The notes: generated from the letters alone by a model not told the origin. DNA of 64,000 nucleotides from Candidatus Melainabacteria bacterium (GCA_003258735.1 QHME01000004.1:97854-161853), one strand, 5' to 3'; counted from the first letter of the stretch, positions 7,734-17,265 are shown. A program made the numbers and translations.

Positions 7734-9404
7734 ATGATAAACGTACCAAACATCAACCAAACCGTAGCAGCAAATAAAGTCGAGGCGCAGCAACAAGTGT
7801 CCAAACAACTGCCTCTTGCTAATGATAATACTCCGAGAAAGGCTGAATATACGGCAACAATATATCCTGATGAAACTGTTTCTGTTTATGGAAAAAGTAA
7901 TCCGAAATTAACTCATACAAGTTGGTTTTACGTGAATGATGTTCACGGCAAAATGACCAATATGGAAAGAATTTACAATATGACAAAAGAGTTTGATGCA
8001 ACTCCAGCCGCTAAAATTGCTCCTGCATTTTGGAACAAAAACACTGGTGATGTCTCAAAATTTAAAGTAGCATCCGGTGATATAATTTTGGGTGCAAACT
8101 ATATTCATAACCAAGTTGCAAATAAATTTCTTGATTGGAGTGGGTTTATTGCATCTGCTCTTGGAAATCACGAACTTGACGTAGTTGAACCGGGAAATTT
8201 GGCAAAACTTCTAAGTGATTCCAAATACAAAATGTTAGCAGCAAATGTTGATATCAAGGAAGGTTCTCCTCTTGTTGGAAAAATTCAAAAATCAATGGTT
8301 GTTGAAAAAGACGGAGAAAAGTATGGGCTTATTGGTATTGCTCCAGAAGATATGCTTGAACGTGTAAAAATGAACAATACGTTGAAAGATTTCTCTGTAA
8401 AAAATGATGATGAAACAATTAAAATTGTTCAGGATGAAGTAAATAAACTCCAAGCTCAAGGCATAAATAAAATTATTGTACTTTCTCACGAAGGTACGAA
8501 AAAAGACCAAAGATTGGCGCAAGAAACTTCTGGTATAGACCTTATTTTTGGGGCACATACGCATGATTTGATTGAAGGTTTGCAAGAAGGTGTAAACTTG
8601 TTTACTTCAAAATCAGGTGAGCCTGTAATTCTTACCCAAGCTGGAAAAGATGGTGAAAATGTTGGAATTTTGAATGTCGATTTTGATGAAAATGGAGTTG
8701 TGAAAAAAGCTCAAAACAACGTAATTAAAACTAAAAATTATAACAGACCGTTGTTTGTGAAAGATTCTGTAGAAGATATTATCGGCAAACCTGAAATTAT
8801 CGGCAAAGTTAAGGCGGCTGTAGCTCCACCGGAACAAAGGCTTATTGAAAATAACCCTCATGGCAATTTGATTGCGGATGCGATGAGAAATGAACTTGGT
8901 ACAGATATTGCAATTCTTAATGCCGGTAATATTCGTGGAAACTTCTCAGAAGGTACTGTTGATTCAAGATTAATTTCTGATATTACACCTTTTGAAGATA
9001 AGATGTGGATTATTGGTTTGAGTGAAAAGCAAATTGTAGATGCTATCAATGTAGGTTTAAAATCTCTGACAAAAAGCTCAAATAAACCTGGCATTTTGCT
9101 TGTTTCCGGATTGAAATACAAGGCAAATAAACAAGGTGAATTGTTAGATTTGGAATTTATTGACAAGAATAATCAAGTCCACAAAATTGATGTGAAAAAT
9201 CCTGACCCTAATAAGAAATATACAGTAGCGGCAGATGATTTCTTTGCAACAGGTGGGGACGGTTACTTAGAAAGTAACAAAAATCCTGACTTTGTGCTCC
9301 AAAAGTTTGATATGGATAAAAACAAATTAGCTTGTGACTATATTAAAAAGATGGATCAACCAATGGAAATAAAGGATGACCACCGTATTGAAATTATGGA
9401 GTAA
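7734..9404 (+). CDS. 5'-nucleotidase/UshA-like metallophosphatase without signal peptide
   Basis: 556 residues with both domains of the 5'-nucleotidase family. The metallophosphatase domain has NDVHGKM (Asp69, His71), ASGDIILG (Asp116), ALGNHELD, LSHEGT and FGAHTHDL as metal ligands. The C-terminal domain has PHGNLIADAMR, NAGNIRG and ATGGDGY. Such enzymes remove phosphate from nucleotides and normally work outside the cytoplasm behind a Sec signal. Here the first 55 residues are hydrophilic, Gln/Asn-rich and have no hydrophobic stretch, so export by Sec is unlikely. AAGGT lies before the ATG. It lies between the papain-like and NUMOD-like genes in the same direction. Confidence 0.88.
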   Translation: MINVPNINQTVAANKVEAQQQVSKQLPLANDNTPRKAEYTATIYPDETVSVYGKSNPKLTHTSWFYVNDVHGKMTNMERIYNMTKEFDATPAAKIAPAFWNKNTGDVSKFKVASGDIILGANYIHNQVANKFLDWSGFIASALGNHELDVVEPGNLAKLLSDSKYKMLAANVDIKEGSPLVGKIQKSMVVEKDGEKYGLIGIAPEDMLERVKMNNTLKDFSVKNDDETIKIVQDEVNKLQAQGINKIIVLSHEGTKKDQRLAQETSGIDLIFGAHTHDLIEGLQEGVNLFTSKSGEPVILTQAGKDGENVGILNVDFDENGVVKKAQNNVIKTKNYNRPLFVKDSVEDIIGKPEIIGKVKAAVAPPEQRLIENNPHGNLIADAMRNELGTDIAILNAGNIRGNFSEGTVDSRLISDITPFEDKMWIIGLSEKQIVDAINVGLKSLTKSSNKPGILLVSGLKYKANKQGELLDLEFIDKNNQVHKIDVKNPDPNKKYTVAADDFFATGGDGYLESNKNPDFVLQKFDMDKNKLACDYIKKMDQPMEIKDDHRIEIME

Positions 9405-9417
9405 ATATTTAACTGAC

Positions 9418-9438
9418 ATTCCGAAACTAGTTCGGAAT
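9418..9438. repeat. Dispersed hairpin ATTCCGAA-ACTAG-TTCGGAAT
   Basis: Perfect eight-base arms around ACTAG, just after the nucleotidase stop. The core GAAACNAGTTC returns at 21507-21527 (arms changed to ACCCTGAA/TTCAGGGT) and, degenerate, near 54873. Confidence 0.6.
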
Positions 9439-9561
9439 ACTTTCAATAATCAAAATTTATCAATTATAACATTTGCTAAATTATTAATCTTTTGGCTATT
9501 GTCGTATTGTTGACCGAGATGTAGAATAACATTATAGAAAAGTCACGCTATTACATAAATT

Positions 9562-9612
9562 TTACTTCACTTTTTTAACTACTTTTTTGAAATATTCGGC
9601 ATCGCTTTTGGT
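9562..9612 (-). pseudogene. 3' remnant of a prepilin-like gene
   Basis: On the minus strand this encodes TKSDAEYFKKVVKKVK and a stop, preceded in frame by another stop. It matches the C-terminal pattern KTESDYFNWVVKNVK of the intact prepilin-like protein ending at 21585. Nothing else of the gene is visible. The rest of the 308-base gap (9405-9712) holds a repeat hairpin and the promoter of the next gene. Confidence 0.55.
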
Positions 9613-9639
9613 TTAACAGTTATTCTATTTGTAAACTTT

Positions 9640-9682
9640 TTGTCAAATAATGACAATTATTTTGGTTCATCTGTTTTATAAT
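9640..9682 (+). promoter_or_regulatory. Promoter region of the NUMOD-like gene
   Basis: TATAAT at 9677-9682 lies 30 bases before the ATG. Upstream is an inverted repeat TTGTCA-AATAA-TGACAA (9640-9656) that could act as operator or supply a weak -35. Confidence 0.4.
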
Positions 9683-9712
9683 GAGTATTGTAGAATATAG
9701 TAGGAAATTTTT

Positions 9713-11404
9713 ATGAAAATCAATAGCATTACCCCTCAAGTTCTTAATCAGAACTATAAAGTAAATTTGAACTCTCAACAACAATCCAGAACTGAACAAA
9801 GTGGTGTATCTTCTCCATTACAGGCAGTTAGAGCAAATCAATATATGGGATATCTGCCCAATTTTACAGGTGGGTACAGTTTGAATCTTGCGCAAACAAT
9901 TGAAAATTTGGATAAACTTGCCGCAAAACATTCTGACCTTTATCCGAAAAATGTTAGAGAGTGGGCAGGCATGATTCTTGAAGAAGGGAATAAAGGTAAA
10001 GAAACTTTGATTGGGGTTCATAAAAGACTATATGCAAGTATCAAAGATTGTTTTTCATTAGAAGAATTGAAAGCCAAATTTCCGGAATTTAAAGATGTAA
10101 AATCTGCAAAAGATGTGGATTATAAAGAAGGTTCTTTTCTTGATGATATTCAAAAAGGTAAAGTTGAATTTTTTAATCCTGAAGAGGATTTGTCTTTACA
10201 GTTAATAAAATTGTACTGGGGCGAAGGTTTTTCTCTAAATGATTTGAGAGCCTACGCAGGTGGTCATGAATTGAACCACATTATGAATAAATTAAACATT
10301 CCAAAAGTGAATAAAAGTTACGGACAAGTTTTAAAACTTTCTGACCCTAAATATAATGAACGTTTGACCTCACAAATGAAAGCAAAACGTCTTGAAACTC
10401 TTGATAGAAAAGCTCAAAGAGAAGGCGGAGAACCAGTTTATATCAAGCGTGGACCATTGTCAGCAGAACATAGACAACATATTTCAGAAGGGTTGCAAAA
10501 ATATTATCGTGAAAATCCTGATCGAATTTTTGAAATGTCAGAACGTCAAAAACAGTTCTACGAAGATAATCCTGAACAAAAAGAGATTCTTCATAGAGTA
10601 ATGATTCGTGCTTGGAGCATTTTTGGTGCAGACCATATTAAGAAGGCCTTGTCAAAATTTATGAAAGGTAAAGGTTTTAAAGATTTCTCTACAGAGGAAT
10701 TAAATTCTCCAGAGCGTATTTCAAAAGAAAAATCCCAAGCGATGAAGAAGTTTTGGGCAATGAACGAATGGGCTAAAAAGTCTTTCTCAAAAAATATGGA
10801 ACATGCTTGGAAATCCATAAAAAAAGAACAAGATATGTACTATATTGTAGATTTGACTCCAAATTTATTTAAGAAAAGATTTTTTGCTTGGTGTGAGAAA
10901 AACGGAATTGATACCACGAATTTAAGTTTTGATGAATTTAAATATTATCCGCACAAACCTGAACAAAATAAGTTGGATTCTTCTTTAATTAACAAATATG
11001 TTCCAAAATTCATTGATGCACAATCAGGTGATGAGAGCCAAAAAATGGCAAATACATACTTTTTGTCATTGTTAAGATTTAGAAGAACATTAGATAAACT
11101 TGACCCATCAAAAATGAATAAAGATTCTCTTGCTGCTATAGAAAAAGCCAAAGCGCAAATTGAGCTAGGGCTGTATGAAGGTTTGACTCCAAATACTTAT
11201 GGACAAGCAAGATTCAAGAAATTGGGTGCTCTTGAAGCCCAGTTTATTTATAATAGGGTGCTTAATATGCTGATGAATGTTCACGAAAACAAGCTAATTA
11301 AAAATCTGAACGAAGAATTAAACAATGCTTATGTGACATTAGATAAAAGGGGAAGTGCTGCGATGGCAATTGACCCAATTACTCTAAAAATACATGATGT
11401 CTAA
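9713..11404 (+). CDS. Unknown protein with NUMOD-like segment (563 aa)
   Basis: The middle (residues about 244-300) contains GPLSAEHRQHISEGLQKYY and MSERQKQFYEDNPEQK, which resemble NUMOD3-type modules, the short DNA-binding helices found beside homing endonucleases. No nuclease motif is visible. The rest is basic and helical. The N terminus is Asn/Gln/Ser-rich and includes LPNFTGGYS, one of several F-x-G motifs in non-Sec proteins of this window. TAGGA precedes the ATG. It could be a DNA-binding protein or a secreted lineage-specific factor; the resemblance alone does not settle this. Confidence 0.6.
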   Translation: MKINSITPQVLNQNYKVNLNSQQQSRTEQSGVSSPLQAVRANQYMGYLPNFTGGYSLNLAQTIENLDKLAAKHSDLYPKNVREWAGMILEEGNKGKETLIGVHKRLYASIKDCFSLEELKAKFPEFKDVKSAKDVDYKEGSFLDDIQKGKVEFFNPEEDLSLQLIKLYWGEGFSLNDLRAYAGGHELNHIMNKLNIPKVNKSYGQVLKLSDPKYNERLTSQMKAKRLETLDRKAQREGGEPVYIKRGPLSAEHRQHISEGLQKYYRENPDRIFEMSERQKQFYEDNPEQKEILHRVMIRAWSIFGADHIKKALSKFMKGKGFKDFSTEELNSPERISKEKSQAMKKFWAMNEWAKKSFSKNMEHAWKSIKKEQDMYYIVDLTPNLFKKRFFAWCEKNGIDTTNLSFDEFKYYPHKPEQNKLDSSLINKYVPKFIDAQSGDESQKMANTYFLSLLRFRRTLDKLDPSKMNKDSLAAIEKAKAQIELGLYEGLTPNTYGQARFKKLGALEAQFIYNRVLNMLMNVHENKLIKNLNEELNNAYVTLDKRGSAAMAIDPITLKIHDV

Positions 11405-11492
11405 GTTTGATATTAAAATAATATAAAGGATTTTCCAAATCACAGCCTTTGTACTATAATTGACATACGTACAGTAAGAAAGAGGGAAAATC

Positions 11493-12296
11493 ATGATAGA
11501 TAAAACTGCAATAATTCATCCTTCCGCACAAATTGCTGAGGATGCAATTATCGGACCATACGTTGTTATTGGCGAAGGTGTAAAAATTGGAAGTGGCACA
11601 AGAGTAATTTCTAATGCTCATATTGAACACGCAGAAATTGGTAAAAATTGTACAATTTCACCATTTGCAACTATCGGTTCAGAACCACAAGATTTGGGCT
11701 ACAAAGGTGAAGACACAAAAGTTGTAATCGGTGATGAAACTATCATTAAAGAAAATGTAACTATTCACAGAGGTGCAGCTTGCGGAGATTTTACAACAAG
11801 AATCGGTAATAAATGTTTATTAATGGTTGGCTCTCATGTTGCTCACAACTGTGTATTGGCAGACCAAGTAATTTTGGCTAACCTTGTTACCTTAGGTGGT
11901 CACGTACATGTTGGTTTTGGTGCATTTGTTGGTGGAATGAGTGTATTCCATCAAAATATTAGAATTGGTGATATGGCTATTATTAGTGGATTCTCAGCAT
12001 CTCGTCAAGATATTTTACCATACTCTAAAGGAGAAGGCAGACCTCCAGTTCCGCGTGGAATCAACGTAATTGCATTGAAAAGAAGAGGTGTTCCTCTTGA
12101 AATCAGAACTGCTACTAATGAAGCTTTCAAATTATTAATTTCACCAGAGTACAATACATCTCAAGCTATTGAAAAAATTAAGGCTGAAATTCCAATGAAT
12201 GAATATATTGAAAAAATGATTGAATTTATTCAATCTTCAAAACGTGGAGTGTTATTAAAATCACACAAGTCAGGACACGAGTCATTGGAAGACTAA
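11493..12296 (+). CDS. lpxA: UDP-N-acetylglucosamine O-acyltransferase
   Basis: 267 residues, the usual length for LpxA, which transfers an acyl chain from ACP to UDP-GlcNAc as the first step of lipid A synthesis. Left-handed beta-helix hexapeptide repeats run from residue 8 to about 190 (IIHPSAQIAEDAIIGPYVVI and so on). The catalytic region is MVGSHVAHNC (His118), and PVPRGINVIALKRRG marks the junction to the C-terminal helices. GAGGG lies before the ATG and TATAAT at 11455-11460. It stands alone here, without lpxC, lpxD or fabZ. It shows that the cell makes an outer membrane with lipid A. Confidence 0.93.
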   Translation: MIDKTAIIHPSAQIAEDAIIGPYVVIGEGVKIGSGTRVISNAHIEHAEIGKNCTISPFATIGSEPQDLGYKGEDTKVVIGDETIIKENVTIHRGAACGDFTTRIGNKCLLMVGSHVAHNCVLADQVILANLVTLGGHVHVGFGAFVGGMSVFHQNIRIGDMAIISGFSASRQDILPYSKGEGRPPVPRGINVIALKRRGVPLEIRTATNEAFKLLISPEYNTSQAIEKIKAEIPMNEYIEKMIEFIQSSKRGVLLKSHKSGHESLED

Positions 12297-12319
12297 TAGA
12301 TTAAAATATCTAAAGAAGG

Positions 12320-12356
12320 AACAGCGCGGTGAGTTTAATTCACCGCGCTGTTCTAT
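12320..12356 (+). terminator. Terminator after lpxA
   Basis: A 13-base stem AACAGCGCGGTGA / TCACCGCGCTGTT with a seven-base loop, followed by a short T-containing tail. Confidence 0.8.
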
Positions 12357-12488
12357 TATCCTTTCAGAATAACATAGACTAATTGTTTTACCTCTCAAAA
12401 TAGGCGAGACCAAAATTTTATCCGATAGAAACAGGAAAAACTACAATTTTGAGTGATTGTACAAAAAAATCCGAAAATCTTCGGATTT

Positions 12489-12707
12489 TCATTCTATAGT
12501 AACAAGTTTTGCAAGCGTCGTACCTAGTGCCTGCGCAAGCTTAATAAGCGTCTTTATTGTTATATTTTGTTTGCCTGACTCTACCCTTCCAATATATTTT
12601 TCGTGCACATCAATCATTTCTGCAAGCTGAAACTGCGTCAACCCCCTCTGCAATCTCGTTACTTTTATATTAAATGCAACCTTTTTAATAATTTCTTTTT
12701 CGTCCAT
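12489..12707 (-). CDS. XRE-family regulator (72 aa)
   Basis: A stand-alone Cro/CI-type helix-turn-helix: IKVTRLQRGLTQFQLAEMI, then VHEKYIGRVESGKQNITIKT and a closing helix with LAQALGTTLAKL. There is no effector domain. The start fits the leaderless pattern. It lies alone between lpxA and the decarboxylase gene, with a 145-base AT-rich gap upstream in which I see nothing more. Targets are unknown. Confidence 0.85.
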   Translation of the reverse strand: MDEKEIIKKVAFNIKVTRLQRGLTQFQLAEMIDVHEKYIGRVESGKQNITIKTLIKLAQALGTTLAKLVTIE

Positions 12708-12713
12708 ATTTTT

Positions 12714-12719
12714 ATATTA
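12714..12719 (-). promoter_or_regulatory. -10 box TAATAT, leaderless spacing
   Basis: TAATAT on the minus strand ends six bases before the ATG at 12707. Confidence 0.4.
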
Positions 12720-12852
12720 TGCTTAATTAAAGTATCTTTATAATAATATATAAATATCTAAATGTAGTATTATATATTGTTATATGAAGTTAATATTATC
12801 ATACTTTTCTTCGTTATTATATTGAACTGATATTCGTGTTAAGCTAAACAAA

Positions 12853-14277
12853 CTACTTTAAAACTTCAATAACATCATAATCTGTCAAATATGGCAAATG
12901 TTCTTCTGTTATCAATTCTCCAGGTAGTAGAATAGAAATTCCAGGAGGACATTCTGCAACAACTTCACCAGATAATCTGCCTACAGCTTGCTCTTTTGGA
13001 ATAATTTCTTTTTCCGAAAAATACGCATCACGCAAACTTTTTTTGATAATTGGAGTAAGCATTGGCATGTGTTTTTTGTTTTCTAAGTAATAAATATCTT
13101 TATAATTATGTGTATCAATTTTATGTAAACATTGAGCCAAGTATTCAAAATCAGAACGTTTGTTTCCTATATTAGAAAGCACCAACAAACCTTCATCAGA
13201 GGCACTTTCGACTTCAATACCGAAATCAATTTCTAAAATTGATTCTAGGCGTTTGCCTGACAATCCATCTGCCTTTATAAATATTTTAGTAACATCAGTT
13301 TTATATCCAAAACCTGATTTTAAGTGATGAATAGATTCCATTTTGTCAATTTCGGAACGCAAAAATTTAGCATTTGCGATTGCTTTAGATAATTGTTTTT
13401 GTCCTCTTTCACTTTGTAGGTTGGCTCTTGCCGCATCTAAACTACCTAAAAGCATTAATGATGGGCTTGTTGTATGTAATAGCATCAACGCACGCTCAAC
13501 ATCTTCCACACAAATTTTAGAATTTTCGCTGACATGCAACATTGAAGATTGGCTCATGCTACCACCTGTTTTGTGAAGCGAATGTACAACAATATCAGCC
13601 CCCAATTTCAAAGAACTTGTAGGAAGTTTATCATTAAAATTCCATAAACAACCGTGAGCCTCATCAACAATTAACGGAACATCAAACTTCTTGCAAATTT
13701 TTGCAATAGATTCAATGTCAGAAACAACCCCTTCATAAGTAGGATTTGTAATCCAAACCGCAGATACATCGTCATTATTTTCAAGCAGAGTTTCTACATC
13801 CTTTGCTTCAATATTTCCCCACAATCCCCAGTCACTTAACTTTTCAGGAACAATCCATAACGGCTCAGCACCTGAAATGATTAAGCCTGTCAAAATTGAG
13901 CGATGACAATTTCTATTTACAATAACTTTTTGACCTTTTCGAGTTAAACCCATTGCAATTGCAAGATTTCCGATAGTTGAACCATTAATCAAAAAGAAGG
14001 TTCGTTTTGCGCCGAAAGCTTTTGCTGCGAGTTCTTCAGCCTCTTTAATAGGACCTGTTGCAGGAGTCAATGTGCCCAAATTGTCAAACTCATCTGTTGT
14101 ATCAACCATAAGAGCTTTTTTACCAACTAAACGTCTAAATTCAGGCAAAGTTCCAAAACCTTTGGTGTGTCCAGGAATATGAAATTGATAAGTCGGATGA
14201 TTGTATGCTGTTTTTAGGGCTTCTACAATTGGGGCTTTTATCTTTGTTTGTTTATTATTTTTAACTTTATTCGGCAT
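12853..14277 (-). CDS. Orn/Lys/Arg decarboxylase family PLP enzyme
   Basis: 474 residues, the size of the short Bacillus-type arginine/lysine decarboxylases of fold type I. N-terminal HIPGHTKGFG, then NGSTIGNLA, the cofactor-contacting DEAHGCLW, and the PLP lysine in VVHSLHKTGGSMSQS. The C-terminal domain has ECPPGISILLPGE. The reaction is removal of the alpha-carboxyl group of a basic amino acid, feeding polyamine synthesis. Substrate (Arg, Lys or Orn) cannot be read from the sequence. The start fits the leaderless pattern. The gene is divergent from the porin-like gene. Confidence 0.88.
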   Translation of the reverse strand: MPNKVKNNKQTKIKAPIVEALKTAYNHPTYQFHIPGHTKGFGTLPEFRRLVGKKALMVDTTDEFDNLGTLTPATGPIKEAEELAAKAFGAKRTFFLINGSTIGNLAIAMGLTRKGQKVIVNRNCHRSILTGLIISGAEPLWIVPEKLSDWGLWGNIEAKDVETLLENNDDVSAVWITNPTYEGVVSDIESIAKICKKFDVPLIVDEAHGCLWNFNDKLPTSSLKLGADIVVHSLHKTGGSMSQSSMLHVSENSKICVEDVERALMLLHTTSPSLMLLGSLDAARANLQSERGQKQLSKAIANAKFLRSEIDKMESIHHLKSGFGYKTDVTKIFIKADGLSGKRLESILEIDFGIEVESASDEGLLVLSNIGNKRSDFEYLAQCLHKIDTHNYKDIYYLENKKHMPMLTPIIKKSLRDAYFSEKEIIPKEQAVGRLSGEVVAECPPGISILLPGELITEEHLPYLTDYDVIEVLK

Positions 14278-14283
14278 AATTAA

Positions 14284-14289
14284 AATATA
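14284..14289 (-). promoter_or_regulatory. -10 box TATATT, leaderless spacing
   Basis: TATATT on the minus strand ends six bases before the ATG at 14277. Confidence 0.45.
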
Positions 14290-14338
14290 CTACAAAAACT
14301 TTTAAATCTGTAAGAAATATGTTATAATCTTTACACAG

Positions 14339-15715
14339 ATGAAAAGACTTTTGTATCTAGTATTATTTTTGGCATTTTGCATTATCCCAACCACAAACTC
14401 ATGCATTGCTGATGACATAACAGATGATATAGCTGATGAATTGTTGGAAACTTCTCAGCAGGACGAAATTGTTCTAAATTTGGAAGATTCTGAAAAGCTT
14501 GCATATTCTTCAATTGTTCCAAGTGCAGTAGCCATCCAACACGAATATTCAAAAGAATTACCAAAAGAAAAATTCAAAAAGAAACTATTTAAATTAAGTT
14601 CAACCATGAAAGATAACGAAGATAATGACAATGATGTTATGGACAACGCCGAATTGGATTTTGAAATTTTTAGAATTTTTGATGAAAATAAAGAAATTAG
14701 TGAAGACACCCTTGTGGGAAAAATTGTTCATAGCAAAATTCGCAGAACAGATGTTCCATCATATTTATTAAAAGATGATTTAACCTTTGAATATGAAAAT
14801 GGACCTATTAGCAAAATTCAAGCCTTTGGAACTTATCGTGGCTCATTGAGCAGTATTTGGGCGTCAAGTGATTATTCAACAGAGTATGACACAAATGCAA
14901 TGCAACTTGGTGTTTACGGTTCATTTCGCAAACCTAATAACAAGTTTAAAATTTCGACTAATCCGATACCAAAGCGCGGTCAGAATTACTTGGACGGATT
15001 TATTTCGGATTTTTATTATCTGAATACGAGTGTTCCAAACCATCAAATTATCGTTGGACGCTCAAGAGTTATGACAGGTTTTGAAGGCGGTACTTCACCA
15101 TATACATTACCGTTTGTTGCTCGTTCTCAAATTGCTAGGAATTTTGGGAATGCTCGTTCTTTGTCTGCAAAAATTATCGGAAACTACCAATATGTTGACT
15201 ACAACTTTTCAGTTGGAAGTTCCGGCAGGTTTATCACAAGTGGAGTGCCAGGAACTGAATTTAATGGTTGGGTAAACGTAAAACCATTTGGAAATAAGCG
15301 TAATAAATATGGTAAACTCACTATTGGAGGAGGTTTCAATGGCGGTCACAACCAAATTGATTATTCTGTTGCAAGTGGTTATATCGGTTATAATCACAAA
15401 CAACTTTGGTCAACATTTGAGGCTGCCATTGCAGATGGCTATAACGGTTCAAGAGGTGTTAGCGCAAACAAAGCTTGTGGTTGGGCTGCAACAGTTGGAT
15501 GGAAATTCAATCCGCATCTTCAATTGATTGGCAGAATTGACCAATTTGACCCAGATAGAAATGTTTCCAACAATTTGCAACGCGAATATACAATAGGGGT
15601 CAACTGGTTTATTCGTGGTCAGGCACTCAAAGTTATGCTAAACTATGTTTTTTGTGACAGTCAAAATCGACCAGATAGCCACAAGGTTATCCTCGCCACC
15701 CAGATTATTTTGTAA
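14339..15715 (+). CDS. Outer-membrane porin-like beta-barrel
   Basis: 458 residues. A Sec signal (KRLLYLVLFLAFCIIPTTNS) is followed by an acidic linker of about 120 residues. The rest alternates aromatic/polar strands and ends in GVNWFIRGQALKVMLNYVF and a terminal strand VILATQIIL, much like OprO/OprP-type porins. It is expected to form a diffusion channel in the outer membrane. The acidic linker before the barrel is unusual. TATAAT at 14323-14328 lies ten bases before the ATG, so the leader would be only a few bases. Confidence 0.75.
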   Translation: MKRLLYLVLFLAFCIIPTTNSCIADDITDDIADELLETSQQDEIVLNLEDSEKLAYSSIVPSAVAIQHEYSKELPKEKFKKKLFKLSSTMKDNEDNDNDVMDNAELDFEIFRIFDENKEISEDTLVGKIVHSKIRRTDVPSYLLKDDLTFEYENGPISKIQAFGTYRGSLSSIWASSDYSTEYDTNAMQLGVYGSFRKPNNKFKISTNPIPKRGQNYLDGFISDFYYLNTSVPNHQIIVGRSRVMTGFEGGTSPYTLPFVARSQIARNFGNARSLSAKIIGNYQYVDYNFSVGSSGRFITSGVPGTEFNGWVNVKPFGNKRNKYGKLTIGGGFNGGHNQIDYSVASGYIGYNHKQLWSTFEAAIADGYNGSRGVSANKACGWAATVGWKFNPHLQLIGRIDQFDPDRNVSNNLQREYTIGVNWFIRGQALKVMLNYVFCDSQNRPDSHKVILATQIIL

Positions 15716-15756
15716 GGAAGATGGGGTATATTTTGTTGCTATGCCGACATGTCCCC

Positions 15757-16845
15757 CTACAAAACATCACCTTTTGATAAGAATTCTAACAAACTCACTA
15801 CTTTAGTCTTGCCATTGGTTATTGCAAGTCCGACTTTCAATCCTGCAACACAAGCAGGACAGGTCGTAATGACATAATCTGCATTCGTTTTGATTATGTT
15901 TTGAGCCTTTTGTTTTGCTAATGTCATAAATGTCTTCGGATTTTTTAAACTAAAACTTCCGGCAAGTCCACAACACTCATCATAATCATCCATTTTTACA
16001 TATTCAACATTTTGGCAATTTGAGATAATTTTTTCAAAAAATGAATCATTTTTTAAATGGCATGGTTTATGAAAAGTTACCTTAATCGGTTTTTTGAAGT
16101 TAAATTTTATTCCTTTTAATGCAATCAAATCCCCCCAGTTGATAGACTTATTGGTTGGTATATCTGCATTTTCAATATATTTTGGATAATCAAGCAGTGT
16201 ACTTTCGCAACTCGCGCAATCGGTAACTAAAAAATCGTATGGAGTGCTTAGTTTTTCAAGATTGCTTGTCGCAACTTGTTCAAACCTTTCAAGATTTCCT
16301 TCTGACAAAAACGGCAAACCACAGCAATCAAAATTCGGTTCAATAATGTTTATTAATGTATCTTTAAAAATTTTATTTATATAAATATCAGTTTTTGGAC
16401 AAATTTTATTAACACAACCTTTGAAATATAAAATATTTGTCGCCTGCTCTTGTACCCTTTTCTTAGGACGAAACGGAGCACTAATAACCTCGCCTAGTTT
16501 TAGAAATACGTCAAACACATATTTACTTTGCAAAATTTTCACTATTGCTGATAAAAATTTATCCTTCTCATATTCGTGTTTTGCAGTGTTCAGAATTTGA
16601 CAAATATCAATGCCACTCGGACAAAAATCATTGCATTTTCCACATTTTAGGCACAAATCAATATATTTATTGATTTTTTTACTTAGTTTTAAATCACCTT
16701 TAGTTACTCCATGAAGCATAATAAACTTGCCCTTGCTTGCAACGCAATCATTGGGGTCGACTTTAAATAGCGGACAAGCAGCCTCGCACAATCCACATTT
16801 TGAGCACTTGTTGAGTTCATTTTCAAAATCTTTCAAACACTTCAT
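15757..16845 (-). CDS. GlcF/LutA-like Fe-S oxidoreductase
   Basis: An N-terminal ferredoxin-type pair of 4Fe-4S sites (CSKCGLCEAACP and CLKCGKCNDFCP) is followed by two CCG domains (FKGCVNKICPKTD with FDCCGLPF, and FHKPCHLKN with DECCGLAGSF). This is the layout of glycolate oxidase subunit GlcF and related heterodisulfide-reductase-like proteins, which pass electrons from a flavoprotein partner. No glcD/glcE-like flavoprotein is nearby. I chose ATG 16845, which has a leaderless-type promoter, rather than the in-frame start 24 bases upstream. Confidence 0.85.
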   Translation of the reverse strand: MKCLKDFENELNKCSKCGLCEAACPLFKVDPNDCVASKGKFIMLHGVTKGDLKLSKKINKYIDLCLKCGKCNDFCPSGIDICQILNTAKHEYEKDKFLSAIVKILQSKYVFDVFLKLGEVISAPFRPKKRVQEQATNILYFKGCVNKICPKTDIYINKIFKDTLINIIEPNFDCCGLPFLSEGNLERFEQVATSNLEKLSTPYDFLVTDCASCESTLLDYPKYIENADIPTNKSINWGDLIALKGIKFNFKKPIKVTFHKPCHLKNDSFFEKIISNCQNVEYVKMDDYDECCGLAGSFSLKNPKTFMTLAKQKAQNIIKTNADYVITTCPACVAGLKVGLAITNGKTKVVSLLEFLSKGDVL

Positions 16846-16851
16846 ACTCTT

Positions 16852-16857
16852 ATGATA
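16852..16857 (-). promoter_or_regulatory. -10 box TATCAT, leaderless spacing
   Basis: TATCAT on the minus strand ends six bases before the ATG at 16845. Confidence 0.4.
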
Positions 16858-16977
16858 GCACAACAACACTCATTCACTTCTCTTTACATAATGTAACAAA
16901 ATACCTATAAATATTAAATTTTTCCTGAAAATTTGCCGATATGATAAGTAATCTTAGTTGAAAAGGATATTAGAAAA

Positions 16978-17265
16978 ATGGCAGATTCAAATTTTACTTT
17001 TAATAGACCATACAAACCTTTTGGAATGAATGTTAAAGTTCCTGAAAGAACTTTGCAACAAGCAGGTGAAACTCTGGGAGAGATTGTAAAAGCGCCGGCA
17101 ACTCCTTTGTTTGAATTTTTAGAAGAAAATGAATCTGTGTTTAATGGTGACGTTGCTTTTGAAATTAACAAAACCGTAGCTCAAAACTTCACAATAGGTT
17201 CTGCTATGAGAATGGAAGACGAAAAAATCAATGGCAGAAATCCAAGTTTTGATATGCATTTTTAA
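16978..17265 (+). CDS. Small unknown protein (95 aa)
   Basis: A short protein with an N terminus rich in Phe, Asn and Pro (NFTFNRPYKPFGMNV), including one of the F-G motifs shared by non-Sec proteins here. There is no hydrophobic segment. AAAAGGA lies about eleven bases before the ATG. It ends two bases before a prepilin remnant on the other strand. I do not recognise a family. Confidence 0.6.
   Translation: MADSNFTFNRPYKPFGMNVKVPERTLQQAGETLGEIVKAPATPLFEFLEENESVFNGDVAFEINKTVAQNFTIGSAMRMEDEKINGRNPSFDMHF

Noticed and set aside
10392..10601. Plus-strand ORF inside the NUMOD-like gene
   Set aside because: Different frame of a long, well-supported gene; lysine-rich nonsense with no start signal.
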